A DNA stretch of 64,000 nucleotides from Tardiphaga sp. P9-11. GTDB lineage: Bacteria; Pseudomonadota; Alphaproteobacteria; Rhizobiales; Xanthobacteraceae. The stretch lies in assembly GCF_008329525.1 (NCBI RefSeq), contig NZ_NPKQ01000006.1:186001-250000 (forward strand), in the 5' to 3' direction. Below the pieces are notes generated by a model. The model was not told where the DNA came from. It searched no databases and saw nothing but the letters and a program-made list of their open reading frames with translations. Positions 25,734 through 34,830 of this stretch are shown here, in pieces. Each line of letters begins with the position of its first letter. Position 1 is the stretch's first letter. Both the position numbers and the translations under genes were made by a program.

Positions 25734-26456
25734 TCACCAAAGATAGAAAAAGGCAAAGATAAACACCCACACGAGATCGACGAAGTGCCAGTATAGGCCG
25801 GTGATTTCGACGATCTCGTAGTTCCCCTTCCTGCTAGTGAAAAATCCCCGGCGTTCAGTCTCGAAATCTCCGCGCCAAACCTTTCGCGCAATGATGATCA
25901 GGAAGATCACGCCAATCGTGACGTGCGTGCCGTGGAAGCCTGTGATCATAAAAAAACACGAGCCGAACTGCTCCGCACCCCACGGATTTCCCCAAGGCCG
26001 GACCCCCTCCATGATCAGCTTGGTCCACTCGAAAGCCTGCATTCCTACAAATGTCGCGCCGAACGCAGCGGTTACCAGCATCAGCACTGCCGTTTTACGC
26101 CAATCGCGGCGGTAGCCAAAGTTGACGGCCATGGCCATGGTCCCGCTGCTGCTGATCAGCACAAAGGTCATGATGGCGATCAGAATGAGCGGGATGTGCT
26201 GTCCTGCAATCGTGAGAGCGAAGACTTCACTCGGGTTGGGCCAGGGCACCGTCGTGGACATGCGCGCTGTCATGTACGACAACAGGAAGCAACCGAAGAT
26301 GAAGGTATCGCTGAGGAGAAAGATCCACATCATGGCCTTTCCCCACGAGACATTCTTGAATGCTCGTTGATCCGAGGACCAGTCGGCGGCAATGCCTCGC
26401 CAGCCTCCGGCTGGCGTTCGGCGCTTGTCGATGTTTGTCAGCACAATCTCTGCCAT
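25734..26456 (-). CDS. coxP: Haem-copper oxidase subunit III (CoxP-like)
   Basis: A 240-residue membrane protein with five or more hydrophobic helices. WIFLLSDTFIFGCFLLSY, FVGMQAFEWTKLI and HGTHVTIGVIFLI are standard subunit III features. It is the second of two subunit III genes in this operon, 16 bases after the first, as described for coxO/coxP of the second oxidase of Bradyrhizobium japonicum. The two are divergent from each other, so they may form a split or heteromeric subunit. The symbol is by synteny. Confidence 0.88.
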   Translation of the reverse strand: MAEIVLTNIDKRRTPAGGWRGIAADWSSDQRAFKNVSWGKAMMWIFLLSDTFIFGCFLLSYMTARMSTTVPWPNPSEVFALTIAGQHIPLILIAIMTFVLISSSGTMAMAVNFGYRRDWRKTAVLMLVTAAFGATFVGMQAFEWTKLIMEGVRPWGNPWGAEQFGSCFFMITGFHGTHVTIGVIFLIIIARKVWRGDFETERRGFFTSRKGNYEIVEITGLYWHFVDLVWVFIFAFFYLW

Positions 26457-26472
26457 CGCGTCGATGCCTTCC

Positions 26473-27177
26473 CTATGTCAGCAACTGGCGACAGAAGATG
26501 GCGAAATCGTCTGCCCAACCTGTCAGCAGAGCAAGCAGGATCAACCAGACCAGGAGCAGGAAGTGCCAATACATCGTGCACAATTCCACACTCAAACGCA
26601 GTCGCAAGATTTCAGCACCCCGCCATGCCTTGACGATGGTTCTGCCCAGAGCAACGAGACCGCCGAGCAAGTGCAGTCCATGGACCGCGGTGATTAGATA
26701 GAAGAAGGCGTTGGCCGGATTAGCCGCCAAGAAATAGCCCGCGGTGTTGAGCTGCTGCCACACCAGCAACTGACCTATCAGAAAAACAACAGCGGAAACG
26801 CCACCTGCAAGCAGACCGGTCAGCACATCCTCGCTGTCGTCGCGATGTGCGGCAAACTGCGCCCATTGCAGCGCGCCGCTACTGACGATCAGAACACCGG
26901 TATTGAACCACAGCAACGCGGGCACAGGCAGCGACCGCCAGTCGATCAGTTGCATGCGCATGGAGTAAGCGCTGATGAAGAGCGCAAACAACGACCCGAC
27001 GACCGCGAGAAACACACCTAAGCCAATTTTTGCTGCCGGCAATGACATCGAGCTTCCGCCGGGGAAATCGCCAGCCGCTCCCTCCTCTAGCCAAGGCTTT
27101 GCTGCAAGCCGTTGCTGCGAGAGCCACCATCCCGCGATGGCCGCTATTCCAGCCATAAACAGGACAATGGCGCTCAT
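26473..27177 (-). CDS. coxO: Haem-copper oxidase subunit III-like protein (CoxO-like)
   Basis: A 234-residue protein with an N-terminal membrane anchor (MSAIVLFMAGIAAIAGWWL) and further helices, including SLFALFISAYSMRM, FFYLITAVHGLHLLGGLVAL and TMYWHFLLLVWLILLALL. The last two match subunit III. It overlaps the subunit I stop by 4 bases. It differs from the following subunit III gene mainly in its extra N-terminal segment. The symbol is by synteny with coxMNOP. Confidence 0.86.
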   Translation of the reverse strand: MSAIVLFMAGIAAIAGWWLSQQRLAAKPWLEEGAAGDFPGGSSMSLPAAKIGLGVFLAVVGSLFALFISAYSMRMQLIDWRSLPVPALLWFNTGVLIVSSGALQWAQFAAHRDDSEDVLTGLLAGGVSAVVFLIGQLLVWQQLNTAGYFLAANPANAFFYLITAVHGLHLLGGLVALGRTIVKAWRGAEILRLRLSVELCTMYWHFLLLVWLILLALLTGWADDFAIFCRQLLT

Positions 27178-28949
27178 GGATGAATTCCTTGCGGCGCGGA
27201 TCTGGCTGGCGGTTCATTCTGCGGGATGAAATCCCGTGCAGCGCCGGGCACGCTATAGTCGTAAGCCCAGCGATAGACGACCGGGAGCTCCCTGCCCCAG
27301 TTGCCATGCGCCGGCGGGGTCTGCGGCGTCTGCCATTCAAGCGTGGTTGCGTTCCACGGATTGCCGCCAGCCTCCTTGCCCTTGAATAAGCTCCAGATCA
27401 TGTTGAACACGAATACGAGCTGGGCAAAGCCAACGACAAGCGCGGCTATACTCATGAATGCATTCAGGTCGTGGGCCGACGCCGGAACGAACGCCGTCTG
27501 ACCGATGTCGTGATAGCGGCGCGGCACCCCCAGCAGGCCGAGATAGTGCATGGGGAAGAAAATCGCGTAAGCTCCAAGGAACGTGACCCAGAAATGGAAT
27601 CGCCCCAGCGTCTCGTTCAGCATCCGTCCCGTCACTTTCGGATACCAGTGATAGATCGCACCAAAGACGACCATGATCGGCGCGACACCCATTACCATAT
27701 GAAAATGTGCGACCACGAACATGGTGTCGGACAACGGAACGTCCACGACAACGTTGCCGAGGAACAGGCCGGTCAGGCCGCCGTTGACGAACGTGATGAT
27801 GAACGCGAGCGCGAACAGCATCGGAATGGTGAGGTGAATGTTGCCGCGCCACAGGGTGAGGATCCAGTTGTAAACCTTGATCGCCGTGGGGATCGCGATG
27901 ATGAGAGTCGTTGTCGCGAAGAAAAAGCCGAACTGCGGATTCATACCGCTGACATACATATGGTGCGCCCACACCACGAAGCTCATCGCTCCGATCCCGA
28001 CAATGGCCCACACCATCATGCGATAGCCGAAAATGTTCTTTCGCGCATGAGTGCTGATGAGATCAGAGACAATGCCGAAAGCAGGCAACGCGACGATGTA
28101 GACTTCGGGATGGCCGAAAAACCAGAACAGGTGCTGGAACAGCAATGGACTGCCACCGCCGTACTTCGTCTGCTGCCCCATCTCCACGAGCATTGGCATG
28201 AAGAAGCTGGTCCCGAGGAGCCGATCGAACAGCATCATCACCGAGGCGACGAACAAGGCTGGAAATGCGAGCAATGCCATCACGGTCGCTGTGAAAATGC
28301 CCCATACCGTCAGAGGCAACCGCATTAGCGTCATTCCGCGCGTGCGCCCCTGGAGCACCGTCACGACGTAATTCAATCCGCCCATGGTGAAACCGATAAT
28401 GAACAGGATCAGCGACACCAGCATCATGACGATGCCTGCTTCCTGCCCGGGGCTTCCAGAGAGAATGGCCTGCGGCGGATAGAGCGTCCATCCCGCACCT
28501 GTTGGACCGCCCGGCACAAAGAAGGTCGAAGCCAGCACCAGCACGGCAAGCAGGTAAATCCAGTAGCTCAGCATGTTCGCGTAGGGGAAAACCATATCGC
28601 GAGCGCCGACCATCAGCGGGATGAGGTAATTCCCGAAGCCTCCGAGAAACAGCGCTGTGAGAAGGTAGACCACCATGATCATGCCATGCATGGTGATGAA
28701 CTGGAGATACTGACTCGGATCGATAAACGAAAACGTTCCGGGGAAGCCGAGTTGCAGCCGCATCAGCCATGACAATACCAGCGCCACCATGCCGATGGCC
28801 ATCGCTGTAATTGCATACTGGACCGCGATGACCTTGGCATCTTGCGAGAAGACGTATCGGGTCCACCAGCTTCTCGGGTGGTAGAGATCGACCTCACCCA
28901 CTTCAGCCGGCGGGATCCCTGCGAATACGTCAGACGGGACATCAACCAT
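27174..28949 (-). CDS. coxN: Cytochrome c oxidase subunit I (CoxN-like)
   Basis: A 591-residue catalytic subunit of a haem-copper oxidase. Metal ligands are visible: ITMHGMIMV for haem a, FGHPEVY with the CuB His and cross-linked Tyr, WAHHMYVSG for the other CuB histidines, and VVAHFHMVMG for the last haem ligands. The HPEVY glutamate and GNYLIPLMVGARDMVFPYAN match A1-type oxidases with proton channels. The ATG at 28949 has GGGAGGA 7 bases upstream. Subunit II precedes it and subunit III genes follow. The order II-I-III-III fits the alternative oxidase coxMNOP. Confidence 0.95.
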   Translation of the reverse strand: MVDVPSDVFAGIPPAEVGEVDLYHPRSWWTRYVFSQDAKVIAVQYAITAMAIGMVALVLSWLMRLQLGFPGTFSFIDPSQYLQFITMHGMIMVVYLLTALFLGGFGNYLIPLMVGARDMVFPYANMLSYWIYLLAVLVLASTFFVPGGPTGAGWTLYPPQAILSGSPGQEAGIVMMLVSLILFIIGFTMGGLNYVVTVLQGRTRGMTLMRLPLTVWGIFTATVMALLAFPALFVASVMMLFDRLLGTSFFMPMLVEMGQQTKYGGGSPLLFQHLFWFFGHPEVYIVALPAFGIVSDLISTHARKNIFGYRMMVWAIVGIGAMSFVVWAHHMYVSGMNPQFGFFFATTTLIIAIPTAIKVYNWILTLWRGNIHLTIPMLFALAFIITFVNGGLTGLFLGNVVVDVPLSDTMFVVAHFHMVMGVAPIMVVFGAIYHWYPKVTGRMLNETLGRFHFWVTFLGAYAIFFPMHYLGLLGVPRRYHDIGQTAFVPASAHDLNAFMSIAALVVGFAQLVFVFNMIWSLFKGKEAGGNPWNATTLEWQTPQTPPAHGNWGRELPVVYRWAYDYSVPGAARDFIPQNEPPARSAPQGIHP

Positions 28950-29029
28950 TAGAATGTCCTCCCGGATTTGGCCTCTGATCATCGCGAAGCGTGAGCGTCA
29001 CGACATACAACGCCTCCGCGTCGGTCTTG

Positions 29030-29863
29030 CTATTTGTCACCTATCTTGTAAGTCGCCTTCATCAGATTGCGCTGACCAGATAACGTTGCGAATGTCTGCT
29101 GCTTCTCCAGCCATGCATGATATTCACTCTCTTCCTGAACGATGACGTTGCTCCGCATTTGCGCATGCGCGACACCGCACAATTCCGCGCAGAGAACCTC
29201 GAATGTTCCTGTGCGCGTGGGAGTGAACCAGAAATAGGTGACTGAGCCCGGCACCATATCCATCTTCGCCCGGAACTCAGGCACATAGAAGTCGTGTAGA
29301 ACGTCGATTGAACGGAGCAACACCTTGACCGGCTTCCCGATTGGGAGATGCAAATCGTCGTTCTCAATCACGACGTCGTCCTGGCCGGCAGGATCGTTCG
29401 GATTCAAGCCCAATGGATTCTCGGCACTGACGTTGCGGGCATCTGTCCTACCAAGCCGGCCGTCTTTTCCGGGCAGCCGGTAGCTCCAGCGCCACTGCTG
29501 ACCCATGACCTCGATCTCGGTCGCGTCCTCCGGCACCGTAACGAACTGATGCCAGACAACCAAACCGGGCGCCAACATCGCTCCGACACCAACCGCCGTT
29601 CCTATGGTGAGCCACCATTCGAGCCGCTTGTTCTCAGGCTCGTAGGCCGCCTGCCTGCCTTCCTTGTGATGAAAGCGAAGAACGCAATAGGCCATGAACG
29701 CGACGACAGCGAAGAAAACCGCTCCGGTAATCCAGAACGTCATGGTGATCGTGTCGTCGATGTAGCGCCAGTTCGAGGCGATCGGCGTCCACCACCATGG
29801 GCTCAAGAGGTGAAACAGCACCGAGCCGACCGCGATCAAAAGCAGTATGAGTGCTACAGCCAT
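29030..29863 (-). CDS. coxM: Cytochrome c oxidase subunit II (CoxM-like)
   Basis: A 277-residue subunit II. Hydrophobic segments near residues 1-22, 43-63 and 87-110 anchor it; the periplasmic domain carries the CuA site in VLHDFYVPEF and CAELCGVAHAQM. It accepts electrons from cytochrome c and passes them to subunit I. As first gene of the operon it has a long upstream region (29864-30409) shared with the divergent DUF2189 gene. No C-terminal haem-binding domain is present, unlike caa3 oxidases. Confidence 0.94.
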   Translation of the reverse strand: MAVALILLLIAVGSVLFHLLSPWWWTPIASNWRYIDDTITMTFWITGAVFFAVVAFMAYCVLRFHHKEGRQAAYEPENKRLEWWLTIGTAVGVGAMLAPGLVVWHQFVTVPEDATEIEVMGQQWRWSYRLPGKDGRLGRTDARNVSAENPLGLNPNDPAGQDDVVIENDDLHLPIGKPVKVLLRSIDVLHDFYVPEFRAKMDMVPGSVTYFWFTPTRTGTFEVLCAELCGVAHAQMRSNVIVQEESEYHAWLEKQQTFATLSGQRNLMKATYKIGDK

Positions 29864-30409
29864 CCCTCATTCACCCTTGCCGTTAACGGCTACGGATATA
29901 ATTTAAAGGGCGGAGCTTGCGTCTGTTCCGATGGTTGGCTTCACATCGCCATCGCCGTGTCTCTTGTGCCTCGCCCATTCAAACGGTCGCGGTAACACAT
30001 CACACCGACTGCACGTCACGAGCGCCAATCATATTGGTGCCGGGACATCTTGATTTTAAGATGGTACCCGTTGGCTCCGGCGTCAATAGCTCAGTAGAGG
30101 CATATGCCCGGCGCTGATATGGCGCGCGATCCCCAGCGCTGCAAACCGGCGAGCAACTGCCATTCGGTGACACAACGCAACAAACAATTTGTGCAGTTGC
30201 ACAGTCACCCAACAGTGAGTGCTATTTTACTTCGATCGCGCTAAGCTTGCTCGACCGGTCGCAACAGGCTCGTCCGGCAAAGCTCTCTTTCGTTACACGT
30301 GGTTGCCGTACCCGACCCGATCGCGACCTTCGCATATGAGGACGGATACGCACGGCTTGAGGACGGCGTCGTTTTCACCGTAGCGACCACGAGCAAGGGA
30401 GACTGGGCC
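29864..30409. other. 546-base divergent intergenic region
   Basis: This region holds the promoters of the oxidase operon and of the DUF2189 gene. A perfect palindrome CCAAT-CAT-ATTGG is at 30025-30037. I see no clear FixK/FNR-type TTGAT-N4-ATCAA box. No gene is supported here. Confidence 0.5.
30025..30037. promoter_or_regulatory. Palindrome in the oxidase upstream region
   Basis: CCAAT and ATTGG arms with a 3-base centre lie 162 bases upstream of the subunit II start. It is a possible regulator site; the binding protein is unknown. Confidence 0.3.
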
Positions 30410-31324
30410 ATGGCCATACAGTATTCCGACAACATCGCAAAACCTGCACCCCACCCGTTCGGAATCGCCGCCCGATTTGTCGTTCGCAAAATCGTCCTTT
30501 CCGACTTGAGCGACGCGCTGCGTCTCGGCTTTGAAGATTTCAAGGCCGTACCAAGTCACGCCATTATCCTGTGCGTCATTTATCCCGTTCTCGGCCTTGT
30601 TCTGTTCAGGATGGTCCTTGGCTATTCGGTGCTACCGCTGCTGTTTCCGCTGGCCGCCGGATTTACGTTGATTGGTCCTTTTGCCGCTCTCGGTCTCTAC
30701 GAACTTAGTCGCCGCCGCGAGCGCGGCGAGGAAGCCGCTGCATGGCATGCGATCAACGTACTGCACACGCCATCTTTAGGCGCCATGCTCGAACTCGGCG
30801 CACTCCTGCTCATTCTGTTTGTGACCTGGATCGCCGCCGCGAACGCGATCTACATTGCAACCTTCGGCCACGCCCCGGCTGCAAGCATTCCTGATTTCGC
30901 AACACGCGTGTTGACGACGCCTGAAGGATGGTCGCTCATCATCATCGGCTGCGGCGTCGGCTTCCTGTTTGCCGTTGTGACCCTGTGCGTCAGTGTTGTG
31001 GCGTTTCCGTTGATGCTCGACCGGCATACGACCGCGATAGATGCAATCCGGACGTCGCTGCGGTCCGTGAAGGAAAATCCAATACCCATGGCCGTATGGG
31101 GGCTGATTGTCGCGATGCTGCTGGTGATCGGTTCGCTACCATTCTTCGTCGGTCTCGCTGTCGTTCTGCCGGTGCTCGGTCATGCCACCTGGCATCTTTA
31201 TCGGAAAGTGGTGGAGCCGGATCCGAATCCACCGCAAGAACAACCCCGCCCGCCAAAAGGACGCCGCTATGCGGCAGACTTCCCGGCCTCTCTCTTCCCG
31301 TGGAGTCGCGAGCGCTTGCCATAG
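30410..31324 (+). CDS. DUF2189 integral membrane protein
   Basis: A 304-residue protein with about six hydrophobic helices. Segments RKIVLSDLSDALRLGFEDF, FALALAAGFTLIGPFAA-like (PLAAGFTLIGPFAALGLYE) and FPLMLDRHTTAIDAIRTSL are typical of DUF2189. The ATG at 30410 has AAGGGA 9 bases upstream; the frame is open further but without support. The family is common in oxidase and respiratory neighbourhoods of alphaproteobacteria, but its role is unknown. The C-terminal tail is Pro-rich and cytoplasmic. It is divergent from the oxidase operon. Confidence 0.85.
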   Translation: MAIQYSDNIAKPAPHPFGIAARFVVRKIVLSDLSDALRLGFEDFKAVPSHAIILCVIYPVLGLVLFRMVLGYSVLPLLFPLAAGFTLIGPFAALGLYELSRRRERGEEAAAWHAINVLHTPSLGAMLELGALLLILFVTWIAAANAIYIATFGHAPAASIPDFATRVLTTPEGWSLIIIGCGVGFLFAVVTLCVSVVAFPLMLDRHTTAIDAIRTSLRSVKENPIPMAVWGLIVAMLLVIGSLPFFVGLAVVLPVLGHATWHLYRKVVEPDPNPPQEQPRPPKGRRYAADFPASLFPWSRERLP

Positions 31325-31632
31325 CAGCGGAACGGAAAGCCGGGATCGCGCCGCTGATTTTTTGCCGAAGATAATCGGGATGACAATCGGAAGATTTGGG
31401 TACGCATTGGCGGTCCCAACAACCGGGACAGCGTGCTGCCGCGAAGGTTCACCCGCTGCTTTTTCTGCTTTTCGGACTACTTCGCGATGGAGCTGATCAA
31501 CGCCAACAAATTGCAGCTTGCGGACGGGAGGACTATCTTGGGCTTATAACTAAGCAGCCGCCCATCGTACAGCGAGGGTCTGCAGGGAAGACCTCACGGT
31601 GGATGGTGTGCATTTGCACCGGAGGTCACATC
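31325..31632. other. 308-base region with an orphan open frame
   Basis: It contains a 63-codon stretch, 31358-31549, that stays open on the plus strand and has protein-like composition, including RFTRCFFCFSDYF with a CxxC and ending LADGRTILGL. There is no ATG or good ribosome site near its beginning, so I do not call it a gene. The GGAGGT site at 31621-31626 belongs to the next gene. Confidence 0.4.
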
Positions 31633-32103
31633 ATGTCCATTGCTCCCACACTCCAGAAATACCTCGCCGCTGAAAACATCCAATACGAGGTGATTCCACA
31701 CGAACGCAGCATGACGTCCGCTCGCACGGCCGAGGCATGCCATATCTCCAGCGATCGCCTCGCCAAGGGCATCGTGTTGCGGCGCGACGGCGAATATGTG
31801 CTGGCCGTCTTGCCCGCATCGCATCACCTGCTCCTGCCGGAGCTGAAAACAAAACTCGGTAACAGTGTCCACATGGCCGATGAAACCGAGATCAATCTGC
31901 TGTTCCGCGACTGTGCATACGGTGCGGTTCCTGCCCTCGGCAAATGCTACGGGCTGGATATCATCGTCGACGACAGCATCCAGGCACAGCCGGATATTTA
32001 TATGGAAGCTGGCGATCATGAGACGCTGCTTCATATGGGTCACGCGCAGTTTGCGCGCCTGACGGCCAACGTACCGCACGGTCGTTTTAGCGCGCACGAC
32101 TGA
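31633..32103 (+). CDS. YbaK/EbsC-type aminoacyl-tRNA deacylase
   Basis: A 156-residue single-domain protein. IQYEVIPHERSMTSARTAEA, LAKGIVLRRDGEYVLAVLPA and GAVPALGKCYGLDIIVDD match the YbaK / prolyl-tRNA editing domain, which hydrolyses mischarged tRNAs such as Cys- or Ala-tRNAPro. The start is certain: GGAGGT lies 6 bases ahead of the ATG. It stands alone, convergent with the AMP nucleosidase gene; an inverted repeat (GCACCGC 32164-32170, GCGGTGC 32189-32195) lies between them. Confidence 0.9.
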   Translation: MSIAPTLQKYLAAENIQYEVIPHERSMTSARTAEACHISSDRLAKGIVLRRDGEYVLAVLPASHHLLLPELKTKLGNSVHMADETEINLLFRDCAYGAVPALGKCYGLDIIVDDSIQAQPDIYMEAGDHETLLHMGHAQFARLTANVPHGRFSAHD

Positions 32104-32204
32104 GGGTTTATCGATTGCATCCGACGATCTGTGGCGACCGTCGCGGTTGCGCATGGGAAGATTGCACCGCTACTTAACGGCCTATGCGGCGGTGCGATGC
32201 CTCC

Positions 32205-33005
32205 CTATGCTTCATGCCCTGAATCGAAGTCATCCTCGAAACGCAAATGCTTGACACTGCGGCCACGGCGCCGCACGAGCTTCAAGGCCTCTACACCGAT
32301 CCTGATGTGCTTTTCGACATAGTTCGCGGTTACCATCTGATCCGACGCTTCGGTCTTAACCCCCTCAGGGATCATTGGCTGATCAGACACAAGGAGCAGC
32401 GCGCCAGTCGAAATGTGGTTGGCAAATCCTGCAGCAAAGATTGTTGCAGTCTCCATGTCGATCGCCATACTTCGTGTACCACGCAACTGATCTCTGAAGC
32501 GATCGTCGTGTTCCCAGACGCGACGATTGGTCGTGTACACAGTGCCGGTCCAATAGTCGTGACCGAGATCGCGGATCATCGTCGACACCGCGCGCTGCAA
32601 CTGGAACGCTGGCAACGCAGGAACCTCAGGTGGCAGGTAGTCGTTCGAGGTACCTTCGCCCCGAATGGCCGCAATCGGTAGAATCAAGTCACCGATCTGA
32701 TTTTTACGTTTCAACCCGCCGCATTTTCCGAGAAACAAAGCGGCTTTCGGCGCGATGGCGCTTAACAGATCCATCACGGTCGCGGCATTCGGGCTTCCCA
32801 TGCCGAAGTTGATCAGGGTGATTCCATCGACAGTCGCGTTGGGCATCGGTCGATCTACGCCCTTTACCAATCCGCCATACGCCGTAGCGAACCATTCGAC
32901 GTAGTTGTCGAAGTTGGTCAGGAGAACATATTCTCCGAATTCAGCAAGCGGCGTGCCAGTGTAACGCGGCAGCCAGTTTTCTACGATGTCTTTCTTCTCT
33001 TTCAT
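32205..33005 (-). CDS. amn: AMP nucleosidase
   Basis: A 266-residue enzyme of the nucleoside phosphorylase fold, the short form without the N-terminal regulatory domain of E. coli Amn. Segments ALFLGKCGGLKRKNQIGDLI, RGEGTSNDYLPPEVPALPAF and AIDMETATIFAAGF are diagnostic. It hydrolyses AMP to adenine and ribose 5-phosphate. Start: ATG at 33005 (MKEKKDIVENW) abuts AAAGGGA, an unusually tight ribosome site; an ATG at 33032 would add 9 residues and cannot be excluded. A perfect 7-3-7 palindrome lies about 95 bases upstream. Confidence 0.88.
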   Translation of the reverse strand: MKEKKDIVENWLPRYTGTPLAEFGEYVLLTNFDNYVEWFATAYGGLVKGVDRPMPNATVDGITLINFGMGSPNAATVMDLLSAIAPKAALFLGKCGGLKRKNQIGDLILPIAAIRGEGTSNDYLPPEVPALPAFQLQRAVSTMIRDLGHDYWTGTVYTTNRRVWEHDDRFRDQLRGTRSMAIDMETATIFAAGFANHISTGALLLVSDQPMIPEGVKTEASDQMVTANYVEKHIRIGVEALKLVRRRGRSVKHLRFEDDFDSGHEA

Positions 33006-33363
33006 TCCCTTTGATCTCGTCCGGAGGCGCATGACCACACAGCCAATCAACCTGTCAGATAGGACCGTTCCCTGGCCAATGCCACACTGCCAGATTAGCC
33101 GGATTCCGCGAATCCGTTTGCAACCCAGTGCCGGTTCAAACTTTGGCCGCACAGAGTTTGATTTCTATGTCCGCGGTGCCCAACCGCGAAAGGCGCTTAC
33201 TCATTTTTGAAACGCTCAGCCAGAATCTCCTTGCCAACCAACCAGCTGACAGAGCCAGCGTAAGGACGGGCCGTAAATAGTTCAGATCAGATTAAGTGGC
33301 TGCAGCATCGGCCGCAAAGCACCAGTGCGCAATCCCGCTGGCGGATGGGAGGTCTAGAACCCG
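33006..33363. other. 358-base region upstream of amn
   Basis: It contains the CGGATTC/GAATCCG palindrome at 33100-33116 and a CGCGGT/ACCGCG hairpin at 33172-33188. I find no gene. Confidence 0.5.
33100..33116. promoter_or_regulatory. Palindrome upstream of amn
   Basis: CGGATTC-CGC-GAATCCG is a perfect 7-3-7 inverted repeat, 95 bases before the amn start. It is a candidate operator; the regulator is unknown. Confidence 0.35.
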
Positions 33364-33774
33364 TCACAACGAAAAGCCGTGAGCTGCGAGGGGCAGCACA
33401 TGATCACGTGTCAATGGAGCCAAGACGATAGCCTCAGGTGCAGTTGGATTGATCCAAATCGCTTCGGCGATCTCGGCCTGGGGCGCGATCGCGCCATCCA
33501 CCTTGACCGCGTAAACACAGGCCTGCACCCGCCATCCCGGCTCATTCGCGGCGACGCTATCGAACTGTCCGAGCGCTTGCGCAGAACCGGGCACCATTCG
33601 ACATCCCAACTCTTCGCTGATCTCGCGCTCCAGCGCGGTCAAATCGTCCTCGCCGGCGTCGCGCTTACCTCCCGGCTGCATGAAGGCCTCGGTGCCACGC
33701 TTGCGCACCACCAGCATGCGCCCTGCGTCATCGCGGATCAGCGCAGCAACCACCCCAATGATCTTGTCGCTCAT
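33364..33774 (-). CDS. Nudix hydrolase
   Basis: A 136-residue Nudix protein. The box GKRDAGEDDLTALEREISEE fits Gx5Ex7REUxEExGU with all key acidic residues present, so it should be active. The substrate (a nucleoside diphosphate derivative or oxidised nucleotide) is not evident. It lies 6 bases after ruvB on the same strand and is probably co-transcribed with the recombination genes. Confidence 0.92.
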   Translation of the reverse strand: MSDKIIGVVAALIRDDAGRMLVVRKRGTEAFMQPGGKRDAGEDDLTALEREISEELGCRMVPGSAQALGQFDSVAANEPGWRVQACVYAVKVDGAIAPQAEIAEAIWINPTAPEAIVLAPLTRDHVLPLAAHGFSL

Positions 33775-33780
33775 CGCGGA

Positions 33781-34830
33781 TTATTCCTCGTCGTTCGATC
33801 CAAAAAAACCGATCTGGCTCGCATCGCGCTTTGGCTCTTGCAGACCCAGATGCTTGAACGCATGTGAGGTCAGCAATCGCCCGCGCGGCGTACGTTGCAG
33901 ATAACCGCATTGGATCAGATAGGGCTCGATAATATCTTCGATGGCATCACGCGGTTCGGACAGCGCAGCTGCCATGGTCTCCACACCAACGGGACCACCG
34001 GCGTAGTTCATGGCGATGGTGGTGAGATAACGGCGATCCATCGCGTCGAGACCGGCGCTGTCAACTTCCAACGCGGACAGCGCGTGGTCGGCGATCTTGC
34101 GGTCGATCGCAGATGCATCCGCAGCAGACGCGAAATCACGCACGCGGCGCAACAGACGCCCGGCGATGCGCGGCGTGCCGCGGGCGCGGCGCGCGATCTC
34201 GTTGGCGCCTTCGGCGGTCATGCCGATCTCCAGCACGCGGGCGCCGCGGGTGACGATCTTTTCGAGTTCATCAATCGTGTAGAAATTCAGCCGCAGCGGA
34301 ATGCCGAAGCGGTCGCGCAGCGGATTGGTGAGCAGGCCTGCGCGTGTGGTGGCGCCGACCAGCGTGAATTTCGACAGCTCGATCTTCACCGAACGTGCAG
34401 CGGGTCCTTCGCCGATGATGAGGTCGAGCTGGAAATCCTCCATCGCGGGATAGAGCACTTCCTCCACCGCCGGGCTGAGACGATGAATTTCATCGATGAA
34501 CAGAACATCGCGCTCTTCGAGATTGGTCAGCAATGCAGCGAGATCGCCGGCCTTGGCGATGACCGGCCCCGACGTCGCGCGAAACCCGACGCCGAGTTCG
34601 CGCGCGACGATTTGCGCCAGCGTGGTCTTGCCGAGGCCAGGCGGCCCGACGAACAGCGTGTGATCCAGCGCCTCGCCGCGCTTGCGGGCAGCATCGATGA
34701 ATATCTGCAGATTGGCGCGCGCCTGGGCCTGGCCGACGAAATCGGACAGCGACTGCGGACGCAGCGTGGTGTCACCGACATCATCGGATCGGCGCTCGGG
34801 CGTAATAATGCGATCGGGTGGCGTATTCAT
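33781..34830 (-). CDS. ruvB: Holliday junction branch migration helicase RuvB
   Basis: A 349-residue AAA+ motor. Walker [12 protein letters not shown], Walker [17 protein letters not shown], the sensor [18 protein letters not shown] and the C-terminal winged helix with [18 protein letters not shown] are all present. It drives branch migration with RuvA. Its start overlaps the preceding membrane-protein gene by 4 bases. Confidence 0.97.
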   Translation of the reverse strand: MNTPPDRIITPERRSDDVGDTTLRPQSLSDFVGQAQARANLQIFIDAARKRGEALDHTLFVGPPGLGKTTLAQIVARELGVGFRATSGPVIAKAGDLAALLTNLEERDVLFIDEIHRLSPAVEEVLYPAMEDFQLDLIIGEGPAARSVKIELSKFTLVGATTRAGLLTNPLRDRFGIPLRLNFYTIDELEKIVTRGARVLEIGMTAEGANEIARRARGTPRIAGRLLRRVRDFASAADASAIDRKIADHALSALEVDSAGLDAMDRRYLTTIAMNYAGGPVGVETMAAALSEPRDAIEDIIEPYLIQCGYLQRTPRGRLLTSHAFKHLGLQEPKRDASQIGFFGSNDEE

